From: Allopusillimonas soli
GTDB lineage: Bacteria > Pseudomonadota > Gammaproteobacteria > Burkholderiales > Burkholderiaceae_B
DNA: 64,000 nt
Direction: 5' to 3'
Assembly (NCBI RefSeq): GCF_004153445.1
Contig: NZ_SDQC01000005.1
Span: 248,001-312,000, forward strand
Below are positions 27,641 through 37,300 of this stretch, piece after piece. The notes below the pieces were generated by a model, which worked only from the letters and a program-made list of their open reading frames with translations, searched no databases and was not told where the DNA came from. Within the stretch, counting starts at the first letter, position 1, and every line of letters starts with the position of its first letter. Position numbers and translations under genes: made by a program.

Positions 27641-27770
27641 CCGCCGGCAAATTCCGGCTGCGTCGGCGCCGCCGCCCCTACCCTGCCTCGACGGCAGCAT
27701 CACTGGACGGCATGCGCGAAACCGCCATCCCACAGCACGGCACTGCGTCGCGCAAGATGGCGGTAATACC

Positions 27771-29750
27771 CTAGCGGGCTTTGGACAACTGGTCCAGAAT
27801 AGCTGGATTCTCGAGCGTGGACGTATCCTGCGTGACGGGTTCACCCTTAGCCACCACACGCAGCAGACGCCGCATGATCTTGCCCGAGCGTGTCTTGGGC
27901 AGGTTTTCCCCAAAACGAATGTCCTTGGGCTTGGCAATGGGTCCGATTTCCTTGCCCACCCAATCACGCAATGTCTTGGCGATGGTTTCGGCTTCGCTGT
28001 CGTCGGGCAGGTTGCGGTTCAATACCACAAAGGCCACGATGGCTTCGCCCGTGGTGGCATCCGGTCGTCCAACCACTGCAGCCTCGGCCACCAGATCGTG
28101 CGCCACCAGGGCCGACTCGACCTCCATGGTGCCCAAGCGGTGACCAGACACATTGAGCACGTCATCGATACGGCCCATAATCCAGAAGTAGCCGTCGCTG
28201 TCGCGCTGAGCGCCGTCTCCTGCAAGATAGTAGCCCTTGAGTTCGGGTGGAAAGTAGCTTTTCTTGAAGCGGTCCGGATCGCCCCAGATGGTTCGTATCA
28301 TGCCCGGCCAAGGGCGCTTCATGACCAGAAAACCGCCCTTGCCCCGCTCGACTTCATCGCCCGCTTCGTCCACGATGGCCGCCTCGATACCCGGCAAAGG
28401 CAGCGTGCAGGAGCCCGGCTTGAGCGGCGTGACGCCTGGCAGCGGCGTGATCATATGCGCGCCGGTTTCGGTCTGCCACCATGTGTCCAGCACCGGGCAG
28501 CGCTCCCCACCCACATTGGTGTAGTACCACATCCAGGCCTCCGGGTTGATGGGTTCGCCGACCGAGCCAATAATGCGCAGGCTGGTGAGATCGTATTCAC
28601 GCGGATGGCGTTCCGGCGTCGCTTCCGCCGCCTTGGTCAACGAGCGAATGGCGGTGGGGGCGGTATAGAAGATCGAGACCTTGTGCCGCTGTATCATGTC
28701 CCAGAAGCGCCCAACATCGGGATAGGTCGGCACGCCTTCGAAAACAACCTGTGTCAGGCCCGCCGCGAGCGGCCCATAAGTGACATAAGTATGTCCGGTA
28801 ACCCAGCCCACATCGGCTGTGCACCAAAACACGTCGCTGTCCTTGGCGTCGAATGTCCATTTGACCGTCAACAAGGCCCACAGCAGGAAACCCGCGCAGG
28901 CGTGCTGTACGCCCTTGGGCTTGCCTGTGGAACCCGAGGTATAAAGAATGAATAGAGGATGCTCGGCATTGAGCTGCTCTGGCTCGCAGGTATCGGCCTG
29001 ATTGCCGCATACATCGTGCATCCAGAGGTCCCGTCCATCCCGCCACTGCACCTGGCCGCCGGTTCTACGGTAAACAATGACATGGCGCACACCTTCGCAT
29101 CCACCCATCTCCAGCGACTCGTCCACTGCGCTCTTAAGTGGAATGCTCCGGCCACCGCGCATTTGCTCGTCGGCCGTGATCACCAGCGTGGCGCCCACGT
29201 CCACCGTGCGCTCATGCAGACTCTTGGACGAGAATCCGCCGAAAACGACGGAATGGATGATGCCCAGCCGCGCGCAGGCCTGCATGGCCACCACCGCCTC
29301 TATGGACATGGGCATGTATATGATGGCGCGCTCGCCCGCCTTGTATCCAAGCGCCTTGATGCCGTTGGCAAACTGGCAAACGCGAGCGTGGAGTTCCTTA
29401 TAGGTGATCTGAGTGACCTTGCCGTCATCCGCCTCAAAGATAATGGCGGTTTTGTTGGCGGTGGGGGTGCCAAGATGTTTGTCCAGGCAGTTGGCTGACA
29501 CGTTCAGTTCGCCATCTCCGAACCAGCGGTAAAACGGCGCCTTGCCGTCATCCACAATCTGCGTGAACGGTTTATCCCACACAAGATGCTCGCGTGCGAG
29601 CTTTTCCCAGAATGCATCCGGATTCTTGCGCGCATCCTCGCACATGGTCTGGTAGGCATCCATGCCGGAAATGGCTGCGCCCTTTACCAAGTTCGGAAAC
29701 GGCGGAAATACGCGGTTTTCGATCAAGACGGATTCGATTTCAGTAGACAT
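27771..29750 (-). CDS. acs: Acetyl-CoA synthetase (AMP-forming)
   Basis: A 659-residue adenylate-forming enzyme that makes acetyl-CoA from acetate, ATP and CoA. Motifs visible: [17 protein letters not shown] (P-loop-like A3), [16 protein letters not shown], the [35 protein letters not shown] region (YLAGDGA-RDSDGY-WI-GR-DDV), and the C-terminal [11 protein letters not shown] whose lysine is acetylated to control activity in other bacteria. Length matches the family. It is monocistronic. Confidence 0.97.
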   Translation of the reverse strand: MSTEIESVLIENRVFPPFPNLVKGAAISGMDAYQTMCEDARKNPDAFWEKLAREHLVWDKPFTQIVDDGKAPFYRWFGDGELNVSANCLDKHLGTPTANKTAIIFEADDGKVTQITYKELHARVCQFANGIKALGYKAGERAIIYMPMSIEAVVAMQACARLGIIHSVVFGGFSSKSLHERTVDVGATLVITADEQMRGGRSIPLKSAVDESLEMGGCEGVRHVIVYRRTGGQVQWRDGRDLWMHDVCGNQADTCEPEQLNAEHPLFILYTSGSTGKPKGVQHACAGFLLWALLTVKWTFDAKDSDVFWCTADVGWVTGHTYVTYGPLAAGLTQVVFEGVPTYPDVGRFWDMIQRHKVSIFYTAPTAIRSLTKAAEATPERHPREYDLTSLRIIGSVGEPINPEAWMWYYTNVGGERCPVLDTWWQTETGAHMITPLPGVTPLKPGSCTLPLPGIEAAIVDEAGDEVERGKGGFLVMKRPWPGMIRTIWGDPDRFKKSYFPPELKGYYLAGDGAQRDSDGYFWIMGRIDDVLNVSGHRLGTMEVESALVAHDLVAEAAVVGRPDATTGEAIVAFVVLNRNLPDDSEAETIAKTLRDWVGKEIGPIAKPKDIRFGENLPKTRSGKIMRRLLRVVAKGEPVTQDTSTLENPAILDQLSKAR

Positions 29751-29897
29751 GTTGATTTGGCTCCTTGCTGTGTATTTGTTCGATTTATCGGCTCACCGTA
29801 GCGCGCGAGGCTTACTTCAGCCTGACAAATGCGGGCGCGTGCGCCCAATCGTTCGCACACGGCCGATGCGGCAGCACATCATCGACCTGCTGCCCAA

Positions 29898-31187
29898 CTA
29901 GACAGCGATAGTATCGCGCACACGGACGCCTCGGGCAAAATCGAGCCGGCTCAGAACGATAAGGGCGGCCACAAAGAACAGCCCGGTGCAAAGCAAGGCC
30001 ATGCGATGATTTCCGCCCGTCAACCAGCTGACCAGGCCGTAGAACAGCGGTCCCACCACGGATGCCAACTGCGTTGCAAATGTCCAGAGAGAATAAAATT
30101 CGGCCAAACGCGCGCTCGGCGCCAACGCGCCCACCATGGCGCGGCCCGCGCTTTGGCTGGTGCCCATGCAAAGCCCCGCCACCATGGCGGCAACCCAGAA
30201 CATGGCAGCCGAGACGGCTTGGCTGGCCAGCAGGACCATGACCATCCACCCGCACAACGTGATGGTCAGCGCGCGCTTGTGGCCGATGCGGTCCTGAATG
30301 AAGCCAAACAGAAAAGCGCCTATCGCCGCTGCGATATTGACAACGAATATCAGCACCATGGTCTGGGCGATGGTAAAGCCCATGGCCTGGGTGGCATAGA
30401 CGGATGACAGGGTAATCACCACCGAAATACCGGCCTGATAACAGGTGCAGCACATTAGCAGGCGGCGGAAATCCGGAAAATTGTCGCGAGTGTCGCGCCA
30501 CCCCGACGCCAGGCGTACCAGCATTTTCTCCACTGGCCTTGCGCTCGGCGGCGTGCGCTCACGCAGGAACAGAAAGGACGGCAACGCTGCTATCGCAAAG
30601 ATGGCTGCGGTCAGCAGCATGACCCACGCCACAGCCTGGTGCGTCTGCAAGCCACGTCCAGTTGCGTAGTTGACCAGGGCAATGGACAGCCCAAGCGTAA
30701 GCATGCCGCCCACATAGCCGAAACTCCATCCCCAGCCCGACACGCGTCCAAGCGCCTCCCGGCGGGCGATCTCGGGCAGAAAGGCGGCAACGGAAGATTC
30801 GCCCACGCTATAACAGTAGTTGGACACGGCGACAAAGACCAGACCCCACAGAATGTCTCCCGGCCGGGTCAGGCCCAGCAGCGCCGTGGCGATAACACAG
30901 CCCACAGTGCTGGTAAACAGCAGGCGGCGCTTGGCAGCGCGCGCGTCGGCGCGCGCACCCAGGGAGGGCATGGTCAACATGACCAAAAGATAGGACAGCG
31001 AGAGCGCACAGGTCAGCGCCAAGGTGCCCCAGCTTCGCCCCGCCGCCACCGAGCCCACGAAGTAGGCACTGAACACCGTGGTAAGCACCACGGTGGTATA
31101 GCCCGAATTGGCGAAGTCATACATCGCCCAGCTCCAGGCTTCGCGGGGCGATACGCCTGGATTCAGGGCCTGGCGAAACAAGCTCAC
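29898..31187 (-). CDS. MFS transporter, UMF1/Atg22-like
   Basis: A 429-residue protein with about 12 transmembrane helices. The N-terminal SPREAWSWAMYDFANSGYTTVVLTTVFSAYF is diagnostic for the Atg22/UMF1 branch of the major facilitator superfamily (W-MYDFANSGY-T-V motif). Its homologues in yeast release amino acids from the vacuole; the bacterial substrates are unknown. Its start overlaps the stop of the upstream GlcG-like gene by four bases (ATGA), so the two are co-translated. Confidence 0.88.
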   Translation of the reverse strand: MSLFRQALNPGVSPREAWSWAMYDFANSGYTTVVLTTVFSAYFVGSVAAGRSWGTLALTCALSLSYLLVMLTMPSLGARADARAAKRRLLFTSTVGCVIATALLGLTRPGDILWGLVFVAVSNYCYSVGESSVAAFLPEIARREALGRVSGWGWSFGYVGGMLTLGLSIALVNYATGRGLQTHQAVAWVMLLTAAIFAIAALPSFLFLRERTPPSARPVEKMLVRLASGWRDTRDNFPDFRRLLMCCTCYQAGISVVITLSSVYATQAMGFTIAQTMVLIFVVNIAAAIGAFLFGFIQDRIGHKRALTITLCGWMVMVLLASQAVSAAMFWVAAMVAGLCMGTSQSAGRAMVGALAPSARLAEFYSLWTFATQLASVVGPLFYGLVSWLTGGNHRMALLCTGLFFVAALIVLSRLDFARGVRVRDTIAV

Positions 31188-31588
31188 AATTTCAGTGCCG
31201 CGATGCCCGCACGTGCAATTTCCACGTCCTCGGTGGATTTGACTCCGGATACACCCACAGCGCCAATGACATGCCCATTGGCAATAATGGGTACCCCGCC
31301 CTCCAGGATGGCCTCGAGCGGCACGGATAGAAATGCGGTACGGCCCTGATTGATGCTTTCTTCATAAAGGCGGGATTCGCGTCGGCCCAACGCAGCCGTG
31401 CGCGCCTTGCCCGGAGATATCTGCGCGGAAATCGGCGCCGCCCCATCAAGACGGGACAGACCCAGCAAATGCCCTCCATCATCCACCACGGAGATGGTGA
31501 CGGCCCAGTTCCGGCCCTGGGCATGTTGACGTGCTGCTGAGAGAATGGCATCGACATCGCTAGCGGTAAGTACGGGTTTGGTATCCAT
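31184..31588 (-). CDS. GlcG/HbpS-family small protein
   Basis: A 134-residue protein of the GlcG/HbpS/DUF336 family, with the recognisable middle NWAVTISVVDDGGHLLGLSRLDGAAPISAQISPGKARTAALGRRES and the C-terminal GGVPIIANGHVIGAVGVSGVKSTEDVEIARAGIAAL. Members bind heme, corrinoid or small molecules, or have no known role, and often sit beside transporters or dehydrogenases. Here it is coupled to an Atg22-type MFS gene. A specific function cannot be assigned. Confidence 0.87.
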   Translation of the reverse strand: MDTKPVLTASDVDAILSAARQHAQGRNWAVTISVVDDGGHLLGLSRLDGAAPISAQISPGKARTAALGRRESRLYEESINQGRTAFLSVPLEAILEGGVPIIANGHVIGAVGVSGVKSTEDVEIARAGIAALKL

Positions 31589-31932
31589 TGCAGTCCTGCG
31601 TAAAAGTTATTGATTGACCGTCAAGAAGAGGCCGCCGGCCATGGATGAGGATAGCCATGCGGCGGCACTATAGACTAGCCTGCCCGCTGAATTGCGTAAA
31701 GGCGCGACCGTGCCGGCGCCGCGTCCTTCCCGCCAGTAACAAATTAGGGAGAGGAAAGTTCTTTACCTTCTCTTGACGTTTGGTTAAACTTTCCCGGTCC
31801 CTCAGTTTAATTTGCGTAAAACCGGCCTTTCGGGCACAGTTTGCGTCTAATTTTGTGGTTTTTAGTTGTTTTAATGCAACTTTCCACGTATTAGGCCAAA
31901 AGGCGGTTTTACCCAGACTCAAACGAACGCTC
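31589..31932. other. Divergent intergenic region between glcG-like and NlpC/P60 genes
   Basis: About 344 bases, no gene seen. Two inverted repeats stand out: GCCGCCG...CGGCGGC (31631-31666, with ATGG/CCAT inside the loop) and TTAAACT...AGTTTAA (31784-31810). TTGACG at 31773-31778 resembles a -35 hexamer for the lipoprotein gene, but no good -10 is spaced from it. The long leader before the lipoprotein start could carry regulatory structure. Confidence 0.45.
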
Positions 31933-32571
31933 ATGCCGCCACATCGAACACGACGCCTATCCCCGTACCTATTCATTCCCGATCAACTGTGGCGTAGTGC
32001 TCGATCACTGCTTATAGTCTCCACGCTGGCACTCGCTGGCTGTGCCACTACTCAGGGCCCTCAGTTCGCAGATTCCTCTCCCAGCCGTCTGGCTCGCGAC
32101 ACCTACCTCTCAAAAACGCAATCCGACCCGCTTGGCGCCTACCTCTCCCGCCAGGCACTCAGCTATCCCGCCGCGCCATCCGCCCAAATCGGACGCGACT
32201 CTCTTGTTGCCACGGCACTCAGCCTGCTCGGCACCAAGTACCGCTATGGCGGCGAGGCGCCCAGCACCGGCTTCGACTGTAGCGGCCTGGTCATATACGC
32301 CGCCGAAAAATCCCTGGGGTTGAAATTGCCCCGCCGTGCCCGCGATATCGCGCATAAGGGCAAGGCGGTCAAGCGCACAGAACTCAAGCGCGGCGACCTG
32401 GTCTTCTTCAACACACTGGGTCACCGGTACTCGCATGTCGGCATTTATCTGGGCAACCAGAAGTTCGTGCATGCGCCACGCACCGGCTCCGTCGTGCGCA
32501 TCGAGGACATGGATGTGTCGTACTGGAGAAAGCGCTATAACGGCGCGCGTCGCTTGGCTGCCATTAACTAG
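31933..32571 (+). CDS. NlpC/P60-family lipoprotein (peptidoglycan endopeptidase)
   Basis: A 212-residue predicted lipoprotein. The signal ends in the lipobox LALAGC (Cys about residue 36). The NlpC/P60 cysteine-peptidase domain fills the C-terminal half: GTKYRYGGEAPSTGFDCSGLVIYA with the catalytic Cys, then HRYSHVGIYLGNQKFVHAP with the catalytic His and its partner His. Such enzymes cleave gamma-D-Glu-diaminopimelate or related bonds in peptidoglycan. The open frame begins 51 codons earlier, but this ATG gives a normal lipoprotein signal. It is followed by a strong terminator. Confidence 0.92.
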   Translation: MPPHRTRRLSPYLFIPDQLWRSARSLLIVSTLALAGCATTQGPQFADSSPSRLARDTYLSKTQSDPLGAYLSRQALSYPAAPSAQIGRDSLVATALSLLGTKYRYGGEAPSTGFDCSGLVIYAAEKSLGLKLPRRARDIAHKGKAVKRTELKRGDLVFFNTLGHRYSHVGIYLGNQKFVHAPRTGSVVRIEDMDVSYWRKRYNGARRLAAIN

Positions 32572-32594
32572 CCCTTGGGTTCGCCCCGTAAAGC

Positions 32595-32629
32595 AAAAAT
32601 GGCTGAAGCATGTGCTTCAGCCATTTTTT
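32595..32629. terminator. Bidirectional intrinsic terminator
   Basis: AAAAATGGCTGAAGCA, TG, TGCTTCAGCCATTTTTT: a 16-bp perfect stem with A/T tracts on both sides, placed between the convergent NlpC/P60 and DUF2325 genes. It can serve both. Confidence 0.92.
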
Positions 32630-32648
32630 GTACAGCAACGTAATGGTT

Positions 32649-33050
32649 TCAGCCATTCATGCGTACCCGAGGCGAGCCTCCCTGTCGTTTTCCATTGGCC
32701 CTGTAGTTGAGTGGCTGAGCCGCCGCCTCGTTGGCAACCGGACAAGTTTCACAGTACCCGCATTGATTAAGCGCCTGCTTCATGCTGCATACCGAGCGGC
32801 GGCAGGCCAGCACGCGAATGCCGGCGCGCTGTGCCGCGGCGCGGAAGGTTTTCATGACATTGTGGCCAAGAAAATCGGTGAGAAGAATAAGGAGCTCTGT
32901 GCCTGACGGCAACTGCAGCGTCTTTTTTTGATGAGAAGGATCGCGTCCGCTGATATGGTGGCGTATAGCGATGTTGTGTCCCTTTAGCAACTCGGGAATG
33001 TTGCCGAGCCGATCGGCACCGACCACCACTGCGCTGACAAGTTGAGACAT
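32649..33050 (-). CDS. DUF2325 family protein, predicted iron-regulated
   Basis: A 133-residue protein. The DUF2325 domain covers roughly residues 5-90: VVVGADRLGNIPELLKGHNI, the HHISGRDP stretch and ELLILLTDFLGHNVMKTFRAAA, ending in VLACRRSVCSMKQAL. Beyond it are CGYCETC cysteines that could bind metal. An ATG 18 bases earlier is possible, but GGAG sits about 9 bases before the chosen start. A strong Fur box lies 27 bases upstream, so expression is expected when iron is scarce. No biochemical role is known to me. Confidence 0.85.
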   Translation of the reverse strand: MSQLVSAVVVGADRLGNIPELLKGHNIAIRHHISGRDPSHQKKTLQLPSGTELLILLTDFLGHNVMKTFRAAAQRAGIRVLACRRSVCSMKQALNQCGYCETCPVANEAAAQPLNYRANGKRQGGSPRVRMNG

Positions 33051-33076
33051 GGGAAGACTCCGGAACAAGAAAGTCT

Positions 33077-33095
33077 GGTAACGATAATCATTCTT
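33077..33095. promoter_or_regulatory. Fur box upstream of the DUF2325 gene
   Basis: GGTAACGATAATCATTCTT matches 15 of 19 positions of the Fur consensus GATAATGATAATCATTATC, with GATAATCATT exact. It lies 27 bases before the DUF2325 start and between that gene and the upstream cysB-like gene, so the DUF2325 gene probably has its own iron-responsive promoter. Confidence 0.75.
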
Positions 33096-33129
33096 ATTTC
33101 CATTGTCAACGGGGCAACGCTGTAAAACT

Positions 33130-34116
33130 TCATTTCCCTCCGGAAACCAGGGGCGGAGACGCCAATCCGTCGGCCCTGGGCGACTCGTCTATCGCCTTTT
33201 GGACGACCTCTCGGGTGAGTTCGGGAGCAAGCATCTCGAGCAGGACGTAGACGTAATCACGCAGAAAGACACCCGACTTGACGGCGACATTGGTGACATG
33301 GGTGCCGAACAGATGGCCCGCCGGCAGGCCCACCAGTCCCTTATCGCGGCGAGGATCAAAAGCCATACCGGCAATGATGCCTATGCCCATGCCCACGTCG
33401 ACATAAGTCTTGATGACATCGGCATCAATGGCTTCCAGCACAATATTAGGCACGACATCGTGAGACGCAAAGACCTCGTCTATAGTGCGGCGCCCGGAAA
33501 ACGCGTGGTCATAGGTGACGATGGGGTACTGTGCCAGCCGCGCCAGGCTCAGGTCGCGCGCCTGACTCGAGGTGAGTTCCGCAAGCGGATGATCAGGTCG
33601 CACGACGATAACGTGCTCCCATGAGTACACCGGCAGGGCGGCCAGCCCAGGCGTGGTGGAGAGTGTTTCCGTGGCAATGGCGACGTCTGCCTGCTCATGC
33701 AGCACCATGCGCGCCAAGTGAGGCGGGTTCCCTTCCGCCAGCGACAGACGCACCTTGGGAAAGCGCTCGAGAAACGGCGGTATGACGCGCGGCAGAATAT
33801 AGCGCGCCTGGGCATGGGTGCAGGCGATGACGAGCCCTCCTTCGTCCCGGCGGGCAAATTCGTCGCTGACTTTCTTGAGATTATCGACTTCGCGCATGAT
33901 GCGGTCGATGACCTGGGCAACTGACTGACCGGGCTTGGTCAGCCCCTTGATACGTTTACCGTGGCGTTCGAATATCTTGATGCCGAGTTCGTCCTCGAAC
34001 TCGATAATGGCCTTGGAGACGCCGGGTTGTGAAGTAAACAGCGCCCGCGCTGCCTCTGTTAGATTGAAATTACGGCGTATCGTTTCGCGCACGAAGCGAA
34101 ATTGCTGGAGATTCAT
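33130..34116 (-). CDS. LysR-family regulator, CysB/Cbl type
   Basis: A 328-residue regulator starting MNLQQFRFVRETIRRNFNLTEAARALFTSQPGVSKAIIEFEDELGIKIFERHGKRIKGLTKPG, the winged helix-turn-helix typical of CysB and Cbl (key: NLTEAA--L-TSQPGVSK-I-ELE-ELG--IF-R-GKR--GLT-PG). The C-terminal effector domain has PHLARMVLHEQADVAIATE and the VGMGIGIIAGMAFD segment. It would control sulfur assimilation in response to O-/N-acetylserine or sulfate. ATG at 34143 is also in frame; the chosen start matches the family. No cys genes are adjacent, so CysB versus Cbl is open. Confidence 0.88.
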   Translation of the reverse strand: MNLQQFRFVRETIRRNFNLTEAARALFTSQPGVSKAIIEFEDELGIKIFERHGKRIKGLTKPGQSVAQVIDRIMREVDNLKKVSDEFARRDEGGLVIACTHAQARYILPRVIPPFLERFPKVRLSLAEGNPPHLARMVLHEQADVAIATETLSTTPGLAALPVYSWEHVIVVRPDHPLAELTSSQARDLSLARLAQYPIVTYDHAFSGRRTIDEVFASHDVVPNIVLEAIDADVIKTYVDVGMGIGIIAGMAFDPRRDKGLVGLPAGHLFGTHVTNVAVKSGVFLRDYVYVLLEMLAPELTREVVQKAIDESPRADGLASPPLVSGGK

Positions 34117-34242
34117 ATGTGATGGCCTATTTTGATCAGCCATTATATGGAATATAGAAACAAGTTTATATCAATTCTAGTTATTAGTTTACGCCTGGGA
34201 AACACGGCGCGCTCGCCCCCGGTTCGTGCCCACATGCAGGAC

Positions 34243-34287
34243 GGAAAAAAATAAAAGACCCGAGTCCGGCAAAACGCCAGACCCGGG
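34243..34287 (-). terminator. Probable terminator after mmsA
   Basis: On the minus strand an imperfect stem (CCCG..CGGG, GTC/GAC, GGC/GCC separated by single mismatches, loop GTTTT) is followed by CTTTTATTTTTTT. It lies 80 bases beyond the mmsA stop. Confidence 0.7.
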
Positions 34288-34367
34288 CCTAGCCCCGACT
34301 CTCAGCACCATGTGAGTTGTCGGGATGACGCAATGGCCAGCCTTGTGGGCTCGGCCATGCTGCTGGC

Positions 34368-35861
34368 TTATTTCATGGAAATCGTCGTATTGACTTCCTT
34401 GGCATGGGCGGACCAGCGCGCGGTGACAGTCTTGGTTTGAGTCCAGAAATGAACCGCCTGTTTGCCGTTCGGACCCAGGTCACCCAGCTTGGATGCCCGC
34501 GAACCGGTAAAGCTGAACCAGGCCACTGGCACCGGAATGGGAATATTGATGCCGATCTGGCCTACATCGATATTGTGCTGGAAATAGCGGGCAGCGCCGC
34601 CATCCTGCGTAAAGACAGCCACGCCGTTGCCGTTGGGGTTGGCATTGATGAACGCCACAGCCTCTTCCAGCGTGTCGACGCATACGACGCACAGCACAGG
34701 TCCGAAGATTTCTTCCTGGTAAATCGACATCCCGGCCTTGACGCCACTGAAAACGGTGGGCCCCACGAAGTTGCCCTTCTCGTAGCCCTTGACCGACAGG
34801 TCGCGTCCATCGAGCAGCAGTTCGGCGCCTTCATCCACCCCTTTCTGAATCAACCCCTCGACGCGTGTCCGTGCGTTGGGCGAGACCAGCGGCCCGAGGT
34901 CCGCGCCGCGGTCCGAGCCGACATTGACCTTGAGTTTCTTTGCCCGCTCCACAAAATCGGGCAGCCAGTCCTTGGCGGCGCCCACCATGACGGCCACAGA
35001 GGTGGCCATGCAGCGTTGGCCTGCCGCGCCGAATGCGGCGCCCACCAGCTGGTTCAGCGCCACATCGCGATCGGCATCCGGCAGAATGACGCAGTGATTC
35101 TTGGCACCCATCATGGCTTGGCAGCGCTTGCCCGCCTGGGACGCGCGCTGATATATCTGCGTGCCCACATGCGTGGAGCCGATGAATGACACCGCCTTTA
35201 TGTCGGGATGGTCGCAAATGCCGTTGGCCATGTCAGGGCCACCGTGCACGACGTTGAGCACGCCTGGCGGCAGACCCGCCTCCAGCGCCAATTGCGCCAG
35301 CATGAGGGACGAACTTGGATCCTGCTCGGAAGGTTTGAGGATGAACGTATTGCCCGCGGAGATTGCCATGGGAAACATGAAGCACGGCAGCATGATGGGG
35401 AAGTTGAAGGCGGTTATGCCCGCACACACGCCCAGCGGCTGGATCAGCGTATAGACATCGATGCCGGTAGCCGCGTTTTCGGCATACTCGCCTAACTGCA
35501 GCGAAGCCATGGCGCATGCATGTTCGATCACTTCAAGGCCTCGGCCGACTTCGCCTTCCGCATCGGGCAGCGTCTTGCCGTGCTCAAGCGAAATGGACTT
35601 GGCCAGTGCCGCTGTATTGTCGCGCACGAGCTTCTGCAGATTAAGCATGACCCGTGTGCGGGTTGCCTGGCTGGTATTGCGCCACTTTCCGTAGGCTTCC
35701 TTGGCGTTGGCCACGGCCTTGTCGAGCTCTTCACGGGTGGCGAAGGGTACCTTAGCCACGACCTCCTGGGTAGCGGGGTTAAGCACATCCCGCCACTCGG
35801 TAGTCTTGGATTGCACCAGTTCGCCACCGATCAATAGCGGTATGCGGGGAACTTCACTCAT
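34368..35861 (-). CDS. mmsA: CoA-acylating methylmalonate-semialdehyde dehydrogenase
   Basis: A 497-residue aldehyde dehydrogenase converting (methyl)malonate semialdehyde with CoA and NAD+ to propionyl- or acetyl-CoA and CO2, used in valine, beta-alanine and inositol breakdown. The nucleotide site GSTHVGTQIYQRAS and the catalytic cysteine in FGAAGQRCMATSVAVMVG (about residue 285) are clear, and ITAFNFPIMLPCFMFPMAISAGNTFILKPSE is typical of MmsA. It is the second gene of a two-gene operon whose first gene encodes a periplasmic binding protein, with a divergent LysR gene. Confidence 0.94.
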   Translation of the reverse strand: MSEVPRIPLLIGGELVQSKTTEWRDVLNPATQEVVAKVPFATREELDKAVANAKEAYGKWRNTSQATRTRVMLNLQKLVRDNTAALAKSISLEHGKTLPDAEGEVGRGLEVIEHACAMASLQLGEYAENAATGIDVYTLIQPLGVCAGITAFNFPIMLPCFMFPMAISAGNTFILKPSEQDPSSSLMLAQLALEAGLPPGVLNVVHGGPDMANGICDHPDIKAVSFIGSTHVGTQIYQRASQAGKRCQAMMGAKNHCVILPDADRDVALNQLVGAAFGAAGQRCMATSVAVMVGAAKDWLPDFVERAKKLKVNVGSDRGADLGPLVSPNARTRVEGLIQKGVDEGAELLLDGRDLSVKGYEKGNFVGPTVFSGVKAGMSIYQEEIFGPVLCVVCVDTLEEAVAFINANPNGNGVAVFTQDGGAARYFQHNIDVGQIGINIPIPVPVAWFSFTGSRASKLGDLGPNGKQAVHFWTQTKTVTARWSAHAKEVNTTISMK

Positions 35862-35882
35862 TATTGCGTCTCCTGAAAAAAA

Positions 35883-37094
35883 TCAACTTTTCTTGACCAG
35901 CGGGCATGTGGATTCTGACAGCGGCTGGAAAGCATCCTTGGCGGGGATGGTCGCCATGAGCTTGGACAGATCCCACTCGCCCTTCGATTCCGAGGGCTTC
36001 TTCACCTCGTATAGATACATGTCGTGGATGACGCGGCCATCAGGACGTATGGATGCATTGTGCATGATTGGATCCTCGATGGGAATCTCGCGCATCTTGG
36101 CCGCCACCTCCTTGCCTTCTACGGAACCCGTGGCCGCCACGGCCTTGAGATAATGCAGCACGCTCGAATAGACGCCAGCCTGGGTCATGGTGGGCTTCAA
36201 GCCATCGAATGCGTCGGCAAACCGCTTGGACCATGCGCGCGAGGCATCGTCGAAATCCCAATAAAACCCATCAACGTACGACAGGCCCTGGGCGTTTTCC
36301 AGGCCCAAGGCGCGCAAGTCGGAGAGGAATATCAGCAGGGACGCCAGCTTCTGTCCGCCCTCCACGATGCCAAATTCACGTGCCTGCTTGATCGCATTCA
36401 CAGTGTCGGCCCCGCCATTGGCCAGCGCAACCACCTGCGCGCCGGAACTCTGGGCCTGCAGAAGATAAGAGGCGAAATCGGGCACATTGAGCGGATGGCG
36501 CACCGCGCCGACGACTGTCCCACCCAGCGATTTCACCATGTCCGACGCGCCCTTCTCCAACGAATGACCGAAGGCATAGTCCACCGTGATGAAATACCAG
36601 GACTTTCCGCCCTTGTCTATCATCGCCTTCACACCGCCTACAGACTGCGAGTAGACGTCGAACATCCAGTGAAAGCCCACCGGCGAGCAATGGTCGTTCG
36701 TCAGGCCGGTTGTGGCCGGGCCCGAAAACATCACGACTTTGTCTTTTTGTTTCGCGATGTCCTGCACCGCCAGCGCCACCGCTGAGTTGGTCAGATCGGC
36801 AATGGCCGTCACGCCGTCGCGGTCAAACCACTCCCTGGCCTTGGCAGCTCCCACATCGGCCTTGTTCTGGTTGTCCGCCGATACCAGATCGATATCCATG
36901 CCCTTGCATTCAGCCTTCAGGCAATCGTCGATGGCCAGCTTGGCGGCCACCACCGATCCCTTGCCGCCCATGGACGCATACGTGCCGGACATATCGGTGA
37001 GGATGCCTATCTTGACCGGAGGCGTCGCCGCCTGAGCCACGCCTGCAATGCCCATGCATGTGCCCAGCGCCAGGAACAATCGGGATAGCTTCAT
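35883..37094 (-). CDS. Branched-chain-amino-acid-type substrate-binding protein (orphan)
   Basis: A 403-residue periplasmic protein with signal peptide MKLSRLFLALGTCMGIAGVA then QAATPPVKIGILTDMSGTYASMGGKGS, the start of the Peripla_BP_6 fold. Paired cysteines (IDDCLKAECKGMD) may form a disulfide. The open frame reads 53 codons upstream, but this start has the signal peptide. No permease or ATPase gene is nearby, so it must share a transporter encoded elsewhere or act in sensing. It precedes mmsA by 21 bases, which suggests a ligand whose breakdown yields malonate or methylmalonate semialdehyde. Confidence 0.9.
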   Translation of the reverse strand: MKLSRLFLALGTCMGIAGVAQAATPPVKIGILTDMSGTYASMGGKGSVVAAKLAIDDCLKAECKGMDIDLVSADNQNKADVGAAKAREWFDRDGVTAIADLTNSAVALAVQDIAKQKDKVVMFSGPATTGLTNDHCSPVGFHWMFDVYSQSVGGVKAMIDKGGKSWYFITVDYAFGHSLEKGASDMVKSLGGTVVGAVRHPLNVPDFASYLLQAQSSGAQVVALANGGADTVNAIKQAREFGIVEGGQKLASLLIFLSDLRALGLENAQGLSYVDGFYWDFDDASRAWSKRFADAFDGLKPTMTQAGVYSSVLHYLKAVAATGSVEGKEVAAKMREIPIEDPIMHNASIRPDGRVIHDMYLYEVKKPSESKGEWDLSKLMATIPAKDAFQPLSESTCPLVKKS

Positions 37095-37243
37095 ACCTGT
37101 CTCCATATTTCTATTGTTGTGAGGTTGGGGTTTGACGTCCGGCATGGCCGCATTTTGTCTGGCCAGCGTCCCCACTACGCCGCCGTATATGCCTCTACTA
37201 TTCGCGGCCCCACCGCTACAGGCAGTGTAGTTGTGTAAAAAAC

Positions 37244-37261
37244 ATATTTCCATGAGAATAT
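37244..37261. promoter_or_regulatory. Candidate LysR-type operator between SBP-mmsA and lysR
   Basis: ATATTTCCATGAGAATAT is an imperfect palindrome (arms ATATT/AATAT, T-N-A type) in the 206-base divergent space, 40 bases before the lysR start. LysR regulators usually bind such sites and control both themselves and the divergent operon. Weak but well placed. Confidence 0.45.
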
Positions 37262-37300
37262 TTGCACATTCATTGCTAATAAATGCGCAACGGAGACATC

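Noticed and set aside
27721-27764. Inverted repeat ACCGCCATC/GATGGCGGT between EamA and acs as terminator
   Set aside because: The loop is 26 bases and no T-run follows on either strand, so termination is doubtful.
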